Assembly (NCBI GenBank): GCA_932521025.1
Contig: OW051473.1
Span: 3,100,001 to 3,164,000, forward strand
DNA length: 64,000 nt
Direction of reading: 5' to 3'
Source: Oscheius onirici
Lineage: Eukaryota > Nematoda > Chromadorea > Rhabditida > Rhabditidae
Within the stretch, counting starts at the first letter, position 1. Every line of letters begins with the position of its first letter. Positions 10,846-22,900 of this stretch are shown piece after piece. A program made the translations under genes and the position numbers. The notes under the pieces were generated by a model. That model made no database searches. It was not told where the DNA came from and was given only the letters and a program-made list of their open reading frames with translations.

Positions 10846-12053
10846 TTATTTTCTTTCAGTTTTCTTCGCTCTCTTGTTTGTTGGCTGAAAAGTTTACTAT
10901 TAAAAAATGAACGGAGCTGAATCTTACCTCTTGTGGTTCAGCAGCTGTCTCGCACCGATTCAGTGATCTTTTCCGTCCGGAAGTGGTGCCCGCTTTCATT
11001 GTCTCCTGTTTAGGTGTTTTTGGAGTAGCTTTCGGAGCAACTGAATAAGATTTTTTTGTCATAGCTTTCTTCTTGTTATGGGTTTTCTCCAGAGATTCCT
11101 TCTCTTTCTGTACTCACAATTTCCCTCAATTCACGGGATCTGCGTTCACCTCGAGCTGGAAAATGGTTTGGTCAGGAGATAAGCTGGATTCAAACCTCTT
11201 TCTTTTTGTTCAAGTTAACATCAAAATTTTGCATCTCGAGGAGGCCATCGAGTTCCGTCTTTTTCTTTCTCTTCTCGATCGGTTTGTCTTTAAGAGTATC
11301 CTCTTCCTCCTTCTCTTCTTCTTCTTTTGGCCCCTCCTTCTTGTTGTCTTCCGTTTCCAATGCTTTCCTGCTGTCAATTTGGGTTCGACGGAGTCTAGTT
11401 GATCTGGGAGTAGGAATTTCCTCCTCACTCGTTTCCTCGACTTCCTCTTTCTGGAAGTAGTTTTGTTACGGATGAAGTTCAAACTGGTTTACCTTGATAG
11501 CCTTTACACGAATAGATGACCGAGGACAAATCATCGGTCGTCTCACAGCCAAAGGAGAAAGTCTCTCTGGGGTCTGAGGAAAAATTGTGAGGAGAACATC
11601 TTATTGGGACACCATTTGACGGACAAGAGCCGCCAGTCACCACGACATTCTGCAAGTTGCAATTAAGATTAATAAGCCTAGCTCCCTTACCGTGGAGCTC
11701 CTATGAAGAATCCTGCGACCCTGAGACAGGTCACGATTCTGATTTCTGTCAATAGTTGGATCAATCATTGGCGCTTTGTAAGTCTGAAGGAAGGCTCTGG
11801 GACCAAGAGAAGTAATTTCGTAAGGTCGTTCCTTCCGTGACAGTGTAGTACTGAATTTAATGTTTTAAAACGAATACTGACCGTAACTTACTCTGTATAG
11901 AGCGGCTCAGTTGGAAGAAATCCAGTCTTTTTTGCCCACTTGTCGTCCTCGGCGGCAAACAGAAGCAGAGCATTGTTCTTCTTTTGGCTCGTAGATGGGA
12001 AAACGGAGTTTCTTTATGATGTCAAGCTCGGCAGCAGAGAGTTTGGAAGACAT
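10846..12053 (-). CDS. novel charged, probably nuclear protein (frame break in exon 1)
   Basis: Six exons (12053-11892, 11850-11691, 11573-11493, 11450-11196, 11107-10928, 10884-10846). Exons 2-6 join in phase; two introns are longer (about 88 and 117 nt). The protein is basic around IRVKAIK and RRTQID, strongly Glu/Lys-rich in the middle (KEGPKEEEEKEEE), and ends with KRAKKTERK, so nuclear localisation is likely. The N-terminus starts MSSKLSAAELDIIKKLRFP, but about 80 nt in (11970-11985) the coding frame shifts by one base to NNALLLFAAEDDKWAKK, with no room for an intron. That means a sequence error, a real frameshift or a misplaced start. No known family was recognised. Confidence 0.6.
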
Positions 12054-12660
12054 CACAAGTTGATACAACGAGAAAATGAACGTTTCCTGGAAAAGTATCA
12101 AATAGAATGGCTTTTGACTTGGATAAGGCTAAAGTTGATTACTTTAAGCGTGAGAAATTTAGAATCTTAAAAGTTTGAAAGAGTGATGGAAATTTGTATA
12201 ACAAAATATTTCAACGAGAGAGCAACAAGAATATTATGAAAGTGGAAAAAACAGTGCTGGTTAAAATGAACTATCGATTTTTCCACTTATAGTGTTCGAA
12301 TGTAGCGTTCGTTCGATTATCGCTTTTCATTTTAACAACTTCTCACTTAGAGTGTAACATGTTGCTTTTCTTCGGACAGTGCAAATCAATAGTCAGTCAC
12401 AGACATCAGAGCACATTTTCGGATTTTTGGCTTTTTAACAATCAAACTCAACTTCAGTTTTACCGGAGACTCGGTTTGAGCCAAAAATTTTGCCTTCGCT
12501 CAATACAATGTCAATCACACATGAATCACTTTATTCACATATCAAGGAGTTATACTAATGGATGAACAGGACAATGGTATCAGTAGGGAAAAAATTAGAC
12601 CGACAACCCGGCTTCGCAAGTAACATTTTTGGTCACAGTTGAAATTGGGAGAGGCTTCCA
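12054..12660. other. spacer with repeat copy B
   Basis: Holds the second copy of the dispersed repeat near 12466-12564 and the upstream region of the gene at 10846-12053. Nothing else was seen. Confidence 0.4.
12466..12564 (+). repeat. diverged dispersed repeat, copy B
   Basis: Partner of the copy at 10087-10216, same orientation; see that entry for the shared blocks. The copy is slightly shorter because of internal deletions. Confidence 0.5.
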
Positions 12661-13291
12661 TCAAAAGTTCTCAACTAAGCTCTGAACTTCAGGACTGAGT
12701 CTACAGGGGCTGAGACTTCTGCGGATTTGGTCATAGTCCGGTGGAGGAATGTCCATTAACTTCAGGAGAGTTCCTCGACTAATCAGAGGTCTTTCTCGCC
12801 TAACGGGAGTACACGGTTCTTTAACTATTTCTCCAAGTTGAGGGTTAGATCGGCTGGTTGTTAACTTCTTTGACGTAGGACATTTCAAAAAGTTGTTATT
12901 ATTGTTGTTATTGATGATAGTTGTTGGTAGCGCATCTGATAGTGAACATTCTGTCAATGTTATCTAAAATTGAAGATCATTAAAGGCTAGGATCAATTTC
13001 CATACCTTGGCCATTTTATTGGCGATTACAGCTGGTTCCAGTTCATTGTTCTCACGAATGTGGCCAGGGCCTGCAGAACTGAAAAAAATTTAAGACCAAA
13101 AAGAAAAGATGAAAGGTTAGCTTGCTGCGTGGAACTTTAGTTCAAAGTCGAGAAATGTTCTTTCCTATCCCGTTACTTCCGCTCAATTTGATTCAAAAGA
13201 GCAGAGTCGTGCAAAAACACAAAACAACCAACCTGCTTCTTGGTCGAAAGTCGTGTACCTTCAGAGTGTCAGCTTCTAATGTAGTAGACAT
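12661..13291 (-). CDS. novel 144-aa protein with poly-Asn tract
   Basis: Three exons (13291-13233, 13078-13006, 12963-12661) in consistent phase. The start MSTTLEADTLKVHDFRPRSS follows a TTTTTTCAG acceptor ten bases upstream of the ATG. A run of seven asparagines follows TTII, and the C-terminal part is basic and rich in S/T-P sites (CTPVRRERPLISRGTLLKLM, DIPPPDYDQIRRSLSPCRLS), ending EVQSLVENF. SP/TP sites next to basic residues suggest a kinase-regulated nuclear or cell-cycle protein, but this is inference; no family was recognised. Confidence 0.7.
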
Positions 13292-13944
13292 TGGAGTTCT
13301 GAAAAAAGAAAAATGAGCTAAAGTTCCGAAGCAAGTCTAGTAACGGCAAATATCGCCAGTGGTCTCACAAACACACTCTTAATTGTCTTCCGGATGACAC
13401 AGAGAATTCGACAACGTCAGACGGAGTGTGAGAAAACAACACGAGATTTGTCGGAAGTTGTTCTTGTCAGAGTAAGCGCTTATAATTGGAAGTGTGCAAA
13501 GATATAATGTGCTACTTAGTCATAGGGCTCGGAGCAAGTGAGGAGAAAGTCTTGGCTGCAGCGACCTTGGGAACAAGAAAATAGGACATTCGATACTACA
13601 AATTAAGGAGGAAAATGTAGACAAGCCCAGAAGAAAAGGTCGGATGCGGGGGGCGCAGCACGGAAGAACTCAACAGCCATAAAAGCGAGGGGTGGGGATC
13701 TCTTAGAAAACATTTTCAGCACTTTCCCATGGACTCCGCATCATGAGCCTGAGAATCAGCGGAGAGTGATATGGACAAGGAATTATAGGAAGGCGACGTT
13801 TCTCGTGTCCGTAATGGGATTCGCGGCTCGACTGCTCTAACAAAGAGAAGGAGTAAGCCATGTGTAGGAAATTTAGACATGATTTCCAGGATAGACGGAG
13901 GAGTGAGACACCGGCTCGCTGCTAATGATTTGACCATCGAATAT
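13292..13944. other. spacer downstream of the putative operon
   Basis: A minus-strand open frame crosses 13716-13985, but it overlaps the end of the last cluster gene in another frame and has no supported start, so it is left out. No other structure was recognised. Confidence 0.35.
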
Positions 13945-14378
13945 TCAACGACCGGAATACGTAGTATATACGAAAACCGATCCAAGTGGTGGAGATAGCG
14001 GAATAATTAACAGAGATACTTGAGCAGAAATCGCCATATTGAAGAGATACTGATTCATCAAATTTAAATAAAACGAAGTATATTAGACGCACAATTAAAA
14101 CAAAGTCTGTTTGCTCAAAGTTTAATTGAGTATCACTTACGCTTATTTGCACGGGAGCAGAGAGTTGATAGTCGGAGGTTATGTTCTTCGTTCGTAGGCG
14201 ATCTAAAATGAGAACGCCTACATCATATAAAGAGGCAATAGAAACCTTCAAAAGTCCGGAATGGGGGATAATCTGGCCATGTACGACATCCTTTGCAAGT
14301 AGGAAAACTGAGCTACGCACTAGTGTCTACTCATACCCCAAACAGGAAGAAAAAGCTATGATGAGTTCTCACATGCAT
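13945..14378 (-). CDS. novel 98-aa protein, last gene of the putative operon
   Basis: Exons 14378-14373 (ATG CAT only), 14326-14141 and 14049-13945 join in phase through introns of 46 and 91 nt. The protein reads MHTLVRSSVFLLAKDVVHGQ..., then LKVSIASLYDVGVLILDRLR, and a hydrophobic C-terminus (AISAQVSLLIIPLSPPLG...). The ATG lies 75 nt after the stop of the preceding gene, with a TTTTTTGTCCTAG acceptor between them. The six-base first exon is unusual but fits donor and phase. An alternative is that exon 2 is entered from a further-upstream exon. No family was recognised. Confidence 0.5.
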
Positions 14379-14452
14379 AACAAATAACGTTTAGCTAGGA
14401 CAAAAAAGGTGTATCGCTTTAATGACCCTAGATTTTCGTCATCAATGAACCT

Positions 14453-14713
14453 CTAGTCTTTGGCTTGCGTCGAAACACTTGAGAATGATGTGCGTCTGGA
14501 CATGACAGGTTCAGTAGTGGTCGGAATATGATCGGAAAGGTTCTGTTTCCCAGAAATGAGCCTCAAATGATCGCGTTTATAAATAAACATCTTCTTGGGG
14601 TGCAATTGAGCTGGAAAAATTCGAGATTTGTTCGGGGAAGTCGAGTGATTTTTGGACAAGGATACGCTAGTGAGGATGATGATTAGAGTTCGCCTTCTCA
14701 CGGGCTCATACAT
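14453..14713 (-). CDS. novel 86-aa basic protein, third gene of the putative operon
   Basis: A single open exon from MYEPVRRRTLIIILTSVSLS to the TAG at 14453. The protein is basic (QLHPKKMFIYKRDHLRLISG) and Ser/Thr-rich at the end (SRRTSFSSVSTQAKD). A TATTTCAG acceptor lies in the spacer about 160 nt upstream, and the gene begins 340 nt after the stop of the preceding gene. An internal TTTTTCCAG could mark an intron, which would change the N-terminus. Function unknown. Confidence 0.4.
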   Translation of the reverse strand: MYEPVRRRTLIIILTSVSLSKNHSTSPNKSRIFPAQLHPKKMFIYKRDHLRLISGKQNLSDHIPTTTEPVMSRRTSFSSVSTQAKD

Positions 14714-15052
14714 TTCCGACCGCACTCCCACCCTCGGAGCAAATCAATTAGGAAAACCGGAACTTTTTCGCAAGGGACGTTCAAAGTGGCAAGACCACGA
14801 CAATCAACAGAGGTTGTTATGTTCTATGCCACAACAAGCAAAAAGCTGCTAAGAAAGAAGGCAAGACTGAAATACAATCCCGTGTGGATGTGTTACCAGA
14901 TTACTAGTGTGGCACGTGGGGTCCCTAATGTAGCCAATATTCGAGGTTGATCAGCTTTTGAAGATCTCACGTTTATTGTTTACGGAAAAAACAAGCTTCA
15001 GTTCTTTATTTCAGAACTATCCAAAAGTTTTAGGATCGAGGAATGTGCAAAG

Positions 15053-15693
15053 TTACAGATGGTAGACGATCGTTTCTTCTACTGGGCATCCCTCGAGGTC
15101 ATCTATCTCCACATTAGCGCTGCTTTCATCCTAAACATATAAGCTTGTCCCACACCGCTATTTATCTTACTTGTTCGTAGATCTGTGGAAGAATGCCCAT
15201 TTTGACTCTTCTCAATTGAGCTCGAAGATCAAGTCGTCCTATTCCTTTAAGATTTGCTTTCCAACTCTGAAAAAAATATAGGTATTGGCAAACAGAAACC
15301 GTGTTTATAGTTTCTATCACGCATTGTTATCGTTTGTCTGTTGGATTACTAAGCCAGTCCCGCACTCAAGAGTTTTTGCCAAAAATTCTAATGTTACTTC
15401 AACTGCAGTAGCAAATCGGAAACCTACCCTAGTTCTTAAACAAAAGCAAGAAAAAGCATTCAATGCGGGCTTACCAATCCTTTACGAGGTGTGTAAGAGG
15501 TGTTGCCATAATCAACATGATAATTAGCGAACATATTGGAGAAGTTGAACGGATCATATTCATGATTTATAGTCCAAAGAAGCTGACTACGGTACTGTTC
15601 AGTAGGATTGTTCCCCAGCAAGTCACTGAATCTTCTCCACAGACGACCGAAAAATCTTCCCATGCGGCGCACCATTTTAGTGAGGCGAATCAT
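15053..15693 (-). CDS. novel 130-aa protein, second gene of the putative operon
   Basis: Three exons (15693-15475, 15266-15171, 15130-15053), all phase 0. It begins MIRLTKMVRRMGRFFGRLWR, a strongly basic amphipathic N-terminus that could be a mitochondrial targeting sequence. It continues through LLWTINHEYDPFNFSN and GIGRLDLRAQLRRVK, and ends in an acidic tail (EIDDLEGCPVEETIVYHL). The ATG directly follows a GATCAGCAG acceptor, 211 nt downstream of the tetraspanin stop. AATAAA occurs after the stop near 15010. No family was recognised with confidence. Confidence 0.65.
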
Positions 15694-15903
15694 CTGCTGA
15701 TCAAATCAATGAAAACCCATGTATGGGAAAGAAGCTGAATTGAGGGACGAGCCACTCGAAATTTCTTACTTTCCAATCTTGTTCACTCTATGCTTTCGAA
15801 CAGAAAGATAGTTTTCGATGGCTTTATTAGAAGTTTGGCGCTTGAATACCCAAAATCGAAGAGAGATCACAAAATAGGAGAACAAAGAAAAAGAAAAACA
15901 GGA

Positions 15904-17084
15904 TTAATCAAAAAGGTGCATCTGTTGTTCGTCGTACTTCTGCAAAGTCGTGTCGGACTGGCCTTTCCACGAAGCACAGACTAGGAGAGTCATGAATGTA
16001 GCGAGTGACTGAAAAAAAGATGAAACAATATTGTAGAACTTTTACCTGTATAATCAAGAATGCGAAGGCTGCAGTGCTGATGAAGTACATGCTGTTCTGC
16101 ATCTCCCTTTCCAGCTCCGACGAACAACCCTAAATACGAGTATTCAAAGAAGATTTTTCGGGTTACATTGTAGTTGATGTTGCTCGGATGGTCACTCTGT
16201 CCACATCCAGGTTTATAGTTTCTGCAACATGAGTCAGGAACGTACTGCAGTACAGGTTTTCTTCTGCCAGTTACTTCATCTTCTTCCGACTCGGTAGAAG
16301 TCTTGTTTTTCGGGTAGTCAAAGAATCCTTTGGATCCACAACATTTGTTCTGTAAGATTCCAGCTATGAATTGTTGGTTAAGTCCACACACCTCAATTTG
16401 TAACTTGTCCACAGCCCAACGGATGTTCGGGTCATTGACGTATCCATATCGCACGTCAGCTTTTAATCTCAGAGCTACATTTTGCGTAGAATGCGCCGTG
16501 TAGTGCAAAGCAGTATAGACCAATAGACCTTCACACGAAATAAGCACTATCAATAAAAACAAATACTGAAAATCATCTTGAAAAATGTATGGGAAGATTA
16601 CCGTGAAGTTTCCACAACGATTTTTGGCAGCAGAGCAGGAACAGAAACCAGCGATTAGACAGAGCGTACCGCAGAGACACATCAAGTATATGCAGTACAT
16701 GAACATCTCGGTGTGAAGTAGCGGCACCAGATAGTACTTAATAATAAAGAGATATCCGCTCAGAGAGAGGAAGAGAATTCCACAAATCTAGAACGACTGT
16801 AATGTTGGGGTGTGATCAGGTTTATTTTTACTTAAACCCATTGACTAGTGTTACAACTTTTTAGTGCCGAATCTTTTTTCACGAAAATCTATATCATTAT
16901 CTGATTCGTATGAATCCATTTGTGGCAAGCCATCAAAAAACTAATCAGTACTGCTTATCAAAAACTATTTGTGGCATGAACTCACCGTTGTCAACAAGGC
17001 GAAGAATAGCATCAGACACTTCAGAAACAAAGGAGAGCAACAGCAGCTTCTATCTCCTTCATTTCGCCTTCTCAACGGCGCCAT
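15904..17084 (-). CDS. tetraspanin
   Basis: Six exons (17084-16986, 16787-16602, 16565-16392, 16349-16167, 16129-16046, 16008-15904), all phase 0, encode 276 aa. The N-terminus has the juxtamembrane cysteines usual for tetraspanins (DRSCCCSPLFLK) and then TM1 and TM2 (YCIYLMCLCGTLCLIAGF). TM3 leads into a large extracellular loop with the diagnostic CCG (NKCCGSKGFF), a second CC (PDSCCRNYKPGC) and a final conserved Cys (GCSSELEREM). TM4 is MYFISTAAFAFLIIQSLATF. The acidic charged segment TESEEDEVTGRRK inside the loop is unusual. Tetraspanins organise plasma-membrane or endosomal microdomains. It is the first gene of a compact four-gene minus-strand cluster. In frame after the TAA, about 45 more codons stay open (see findings). 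Confidence 0.93.
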
Positions 17085-19910
17085 TTGTACACTGAAAAGC
17101 ACAAATTTCAAGAAAAGGGTAGTAAAGAAGTAGTACTTTTCTGGCGGCTATCACTCAAAGGCGGGACTGAGAACAATTTGAAAGCAGTTGGTCAGGTACT
17201 CGCGTGTGAATTATTCACAAAGAAAGACGCCAAATGGTCACAAAGAGAATTATGTCAACACGCGGCTTAAAAGGAGCATAATGAGCTATCTCAGACGATT
17301 TTCAATGAGAAAGAACGAGCCATTTATTGCCTGTTGCGAATGGGACATTGAAGGTGCGCCGTGCTTAATTGCCCTCGCGAACAGAGTTGCGAAAACCCCA
17401 GATTGCTTGAGTACAGAAACTGTATGAGTGTGAAATAATATCTTTGGCAAAAATTATGGCTCTATTTTGCATTTATCGAACAGCATTACTTATGCGCGAA
17501 CTCTTTTGAAAAGACGCATTTACCGACCTCAGGGAATAAAGCATTTGAGGTTATCAGACCTTCTGTCACTCATGTTCACTAATAATCATGTACGCGCAAT
17601 TAGTTTCAATTTTTGGAAATCGCCTTTTCCACTCCCTGTAAAAGCGTTAGTCGCGGCGGAAGTGTCCAGGATCCGTCAAACAAGCATTGTTTTTCGTTGA
17701 AATCCACGTCGCGCAATCTGACAAACAATTCGCTGCACTTCCAAAAAAGGGCATGGAGGAACTGTGCAGCAGACTGTAGTAAACATGTCTGTTTTTAAAC
17801 AAGGAAGCTTTGCAAAACATAACAAACTCGCTCTGGTTAAAGTAATGAGGTGAGAAGAGAGACTGACCGCTACGGGATAGTCGGTAAGCAAAACGCCGGA
17901 TATGTGTATATCAATGACACCGACCTTGGGTGCGAATGGGATAGAGACCGTCGACAAAGAGGGACCGTTTGAACAACAGTACCAATCTACTCAATCAAGT
18001 GCAAATATGGCTGAAGGAGTCCTAATTCTCACAAGAGGGCGAACACGAGATGCACAAAGGCTTTATGATGGATGACAGATGGGAAGACGGTAATTTTGTT
18101 AGTTATTAATGAAGCGCGAGGCTAGTCGCATCTTGCGAACAAGATTTTTTCGCTTCGCAACAAATCTTTCTCCGCAGCAACAAGAATCTAAAAATCTTGA
18201 ACTAAAGACGGCGCCCGTAGCTGCGGAAATGGTGAACCACGTGAGCAAGTGATGACTGAGCGTCGTCTTCCGGAAGACGTTCAATTTAATTGGAAAACTA
18301 CTGCCACTAGTAGTAAAATAGGATAGAAGAGTGTGAACAAGAAGTGACCAATTGGCCAATAATTATGAGCTAAGAGGGACTCCTGAATAGAAGCCGGGAT
18401 TGTGCCTAGACTCTAGGCTTCTAATTGAAGCCATCGAGGCTCCCTTATAGGCATCGTTAGTCTAGTTCAATAGGCCGTCATCACAGCACGGATTGAGTGT
18501 TGCTATTTCTTATTAGCGGGTATTTTGAGTAAGAAAAATTGGGGTCCTATAGAATAACTCTTTTGTAGTGAACGAACACTATATGTGCTACCGCGTAATT
18601 CACAAATAATTGCATTTCTTAGAAAATATATTTAAATCTTCTATCTACGTCTAAAGGTAGCATTCAATTCATTTGATGAATGTTTGAAAATCTCAATCAC
18701 GCCTCATACAATTACTGCGATTGTCTGATCATCTGAGAGACAGATCAAAAGATGCCAGTCTATAAATTGCTGAAATGGCTAGTTTGCTGACATGTGTCTG
18801 ATTTCTCAAGACTGTCTGGTCACTGAACAAGTTCTCTTCATTGTAAATATTTTGTAGATCATAATATAGAATTATCGAGCAAATAGGACGATTATTTGTG
18901 GCAATAAAATGGAAATGAGGAGGTGCAAAGCTCCTTTTCGAGAATAACTGTGCATGTGTACATAGGCACAGGTGCGTGTTGCGAACGCACTTTTTGTTCA
19001 CACCTTGCCCCGTAAAATCCTTGACAAATCACCAACCTTCTATTTATTTCCCGTTTTTCCTGTATCCTAAGACGTGCTGGACGAAGCATGCAACACGCAT
19101 ATTTGCAGAGAAGAATGAGAGCTGGCATCGGAGAAAGCGAGAGGAGTGTCGAACACATTCAGCGAACAAACAGCTTAAAATCTTGTTTAGATTGAATCCT
19201 ATTCTTAGACTGAGGAAAATCCACTAATGCGCAGCAGTTAACTATAATTTGTTCCAAGTAACCGTCGATACCTTTCACTTTCACAGAGCATCTCAAATTG
19301 ACGAAATTATTTGATTTTGGCGCAGATCGCTGTGCTCCACATGGTCTGATGACGTATTTTCTGCTGTGTGAAAAAAACCTGTCGTCTCGAGAGTCACCTG
19401 TGCCTTTTCTTCGATCGCTTCGTCTGGTCCTAGTATATATCCAACTCCGTTTCTGTTTCCTCACACTCCGAATCACAATATGTTTTTCCTCTTTCTGACA
19501 GTATACTCTGTTTTGCGAACAGAGGAGATTTTGTTTACGGAGCTCCACATCTGGCGGCAGTCTCAAACAGAACCCACTCCCCTGAGAGTGTTCGGCCTTT
19601 CCTATCACATTTGGTATCGTATTTCCAAAATAAGCGCCTTTTTTTCTCCCTCCCAGGCAATAATAACTGCGCGTCTTTGGTCGGTTACACACGTCCAGTA
19701 TTGATGGTCGATTCTCAGTCCCCTAGCATTGAACAACAAAGCCAGAAACTGGACGCATTACCCATTTCATCGTGCGGTCTGACGTGGCGAGCAGTTGTTT
19801 TGTCACGTTACTCCCACGATCGATTCCGCTGTAGATAAGATTTGTCTTTTTTCGTCGTTCTTCCGTCTTAGCCGTCGTTTTACTGACTAGTACATTTTTC
19901 AGCCAACACA
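17085..19910. other. large intergenic region between divergent genes
   Basis: Shared upstream region of the tetraspanin (minus) and the gene at 19911 (plus). No supported coding exon, tRNA or repeat family was identified. An imperfect inverted repeat occurs near 18388-18422 (AGAAGCC ... CCTAGACTCTAGG ... GGCTTCT). A TGACGTA site is near 19350 and a splice acceptor (TTTTTCAG) at 19902 precedes the ATG at 19911. Confidence 0.4.
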
Positions 19911-22900
19911 ATGGAACAAAGCCGTCTAGGTATGCAGGATATGCTACATCAGGAGCATCAGTCACTTCATGATCAGCATTTCAATAGCTCCACCAATCTC
20001 CGCGCTCCGAAGGTAATTATAGTTATTAGTTTTCGAGAGGTAACAACCATGCTTTCCTATGTGTATTGCTAAAACACCTTCATTTTCTCAATTGACCAGC
20101 CAAGTAACTTGTGTTTCTCCGAGCTGAAAAATACAGGAACTGTTATGAGTTTCCTCTGACTGTAGGTATATTCCATGTTTTGCACATTTTTGAAACATGC
20201 CCACATATGTGTCAACATTTTTTTCTATTTAAGGAATGCCATATTTATGTGATGATCTGAGAGCCGTAATTGTAGAACATTATATTCCAATGGGAATGAT
20301 TGATTCTGTATTAGCTGTCAGCAACAAGTTTGCCATCGAAAAGTGTTCATTCCTCCACGATACATTTTTCAGATCTCGCTTAGATCTATGAGCAAGAGCG
20401 ACCCCCATCTGAACATTCCTCATCTGATGATGAGTCAGGACGAAGGTGAGTTCTTTCACTCTTCAGTTCAATGAATTAATAACTGAACTCGCGATGCGAA
20501 GATGATCTTCGCTTTCAAGGCTGTTTACAAACTCTCGAAAGACCAGAAATCAATAGGCAGATGACTGTAATTAGGCGCTTTGCATACGCTTGGCGTTTGA
20601 TTTTGTGCCTGGCCGAGACGATTATCGGTAATTAGTATCGTCTAGATCATACCAAAAACCATTTTTCGGGTATATAAGAAGGGCATCTGGACACGATGAG
20701 TCATTCTTGTTTTGCATACGTGCCTCTCTTCCTCATACTCTCCTTGTTTTCACATTTCTGCAGATAATTTCGTAATTTTTAGAAAAGTTGTAAATATTAT
20801 GGAGCAGTCCGGATATCCCGCCCCCAAAGAAGGCTTTCTAGTTGTGAAAAGTAGCCTTTTACGAAGCCTGCTTCCAGACCATCCGTCTCTCAACAAGATT
20901 GTCTCTGGTCTCTTCCACGCAGACACTGTCCTCAGTGCTGTTCCTCATCTTCACGTCGAGGTAAGCTTTACTCCCTATTCCTAGTAAATATCAACCGGAA
21001 AAAAAGAAAACACGCGAGTCCGCAGAGATCGGCCTTGTTGTTTGTTTATAACGCGAGCATCGATTGGACCCAGCTGAGGAAGGCGCTAGTTCATTTCGAA
21101 TCATTTGAATCACACCCCCCCACTAGCACACGTGTCAGCCCTCTTGATCACACTATTCATATATACTCTCTCAAGTGGCTTTTTTCAGAGTGCACCAATG
21201 TCTGCTAGCCATACGAGCCATGCTCTCAAGCCGTGTGAGAGGTACGTTTTTCTGGGCTTTTATCTGAGTGAAAATCAATAACTATGTAACTGAATTTTGG
21301 CACGTATTGATCAGGGGACCCGTTGTTGTTGTGCTTCTGCGGAACCAACCTCTTAAGATTTCTCCCAACCCAACCGCTCCGGCTGTCTTATCTATTTTTA
21401 ACAAGCACTCTACGTTTTCAATCGTATGAATAATTGAATCATTTTGGGCTCTGAATCAAGGTGAAATAGGCTAATAGGGGTTGCTGAGGTTGATAATAGG
21501 CTATAAATATCGAAAGAGTAAAGCCGCGATTTTTGGTCCCGGAAGAGCGTATGAGGTGCACTAGGAACGTCTGCCACCGTGACATTCGAAAAGTTTTGTC
21601 ATGGCTGAGACAAAGGTTTCATCATCCACCGTCAGCTGCCGATAACAGTTAGAGGGTTTCCCCGATTTCCATCCGCGTGGCCCGATAAATGGCGCACGAG
21701 TACAACAGCCTGGCTGTCTGCACGTTTGAACTTTCTCCATCATTTGATTCCAACAGTATTTGGCGATTTATCGTTCTCTCTCAGTATGTTTGACGCTGCA
21801 AAGATGTGAACCGTTTGCATCGTTGTTTTGCAGTTCGCTATCTCCGCATTCGGGTCTTCACCGACAGGCTCAAAAGCTACGAAACCAAAGAAATTGGCGA
21901 AAACATCAGGCTTCCTTGAAATGTCCGATAAGATAAACAAAATGTTGCTAGCCTTTTTCCTACTTTTTTTCAATTAGAGTCCAGAAACCTTTCGTATAGT
22001 TATTTTTGTTCACCACGTGTGTCGCGAAAATATTCAAACAAAAAAGAGGAAATGTTTAGTTTCTTTTGTTTCACCTGTTGACCGTTTTCCATTCAGAAGT
22101 TTGAAAATCATCGGGCTGATAGCAAATGATACAGCATTCCTCAGAGGCATCATTCATAAACAGGCCCGAGTCAAAACGGACCTGTTCACAAAAGTGTTCC
22201 TTGAGTCTCTGACGTCAGCGCTCGATGATTTCTCTCCCATACATTATCTAATGGCCCCTCTCTTTGACCATTCGTCGATCCCAAACATGGTGGTCATATC
22301 GAGCTCGCGCCCCCGCGTTTCGCCCAACTGTTTGTTATTTTCGAGTCCTGTTCTTTTCCGGAAATGTGTTACGTCGTTGAAAAAGAGTTTCTGACAAAAG
22401 TTATTACACTTAGACCCCACGTGGGCTAGGTTCGTCGCGTGGTTCGCAAAATGCACGCAGACAGGAACGAGGTTTATCAGTTTTTCTATGAGCTTCCGCC
22501 GCAATTTGAGTTCGTCACGTGGTGTCTTTTTCGTCATCGCGCTTCGGCTGTACGCAAGAGTCATCATGCACACACACCAAAATACGATTCGCGCACAAAA
22601 AGAGAACAATCTAAGACCGACTACGCGTTAACTACATTTGTTTACGGGGTCCACTTTTCTGGCTCGTGATAGGGCCACGTCATGAAATGGCTCCACAACC
22701 TTACTTCCTTTCTCCTGGGCCGGAACTCTTTTCAAATTTCAGCTGTTCGAATTCGTAACAGTCTGTTTGTATTCCTCGCGGGACCTGTCCCCCCACACCT
22801 TTCCCAGTCGGGTCTCGCATTGCTCCTTCTCTTTCACACTTCCCGCTTTGGTCTTTTGTTTTTGAACACAATTATTCCGGAGAAGGATATTGTGGTTAAT

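Noticed and set aside
11210-11482. Very basic minus-strand frame (RKRKSRKRVRRK type)
   Set aside because: It is a shadow of the Glu/Lys-rich exon in the adjacent frame; the accepted frame is fixed by intron phases on both sides.
18388-18480. Inverted repeat and GTTCAAT considered as a tRNA
   Set aside because: No acceptor stem, no proper T-loop GGTTCGANNCC and no clear anticodon arm could be drawn.
19159-19692. 177-codon minus-strand open frame upstream of the eight-exon gene
   Set aside because: It lies in the divergent promoter region, begins without a good start context, shows no domain-like or hydrophobic pattern and has no splice sites. Judged a chance frame.
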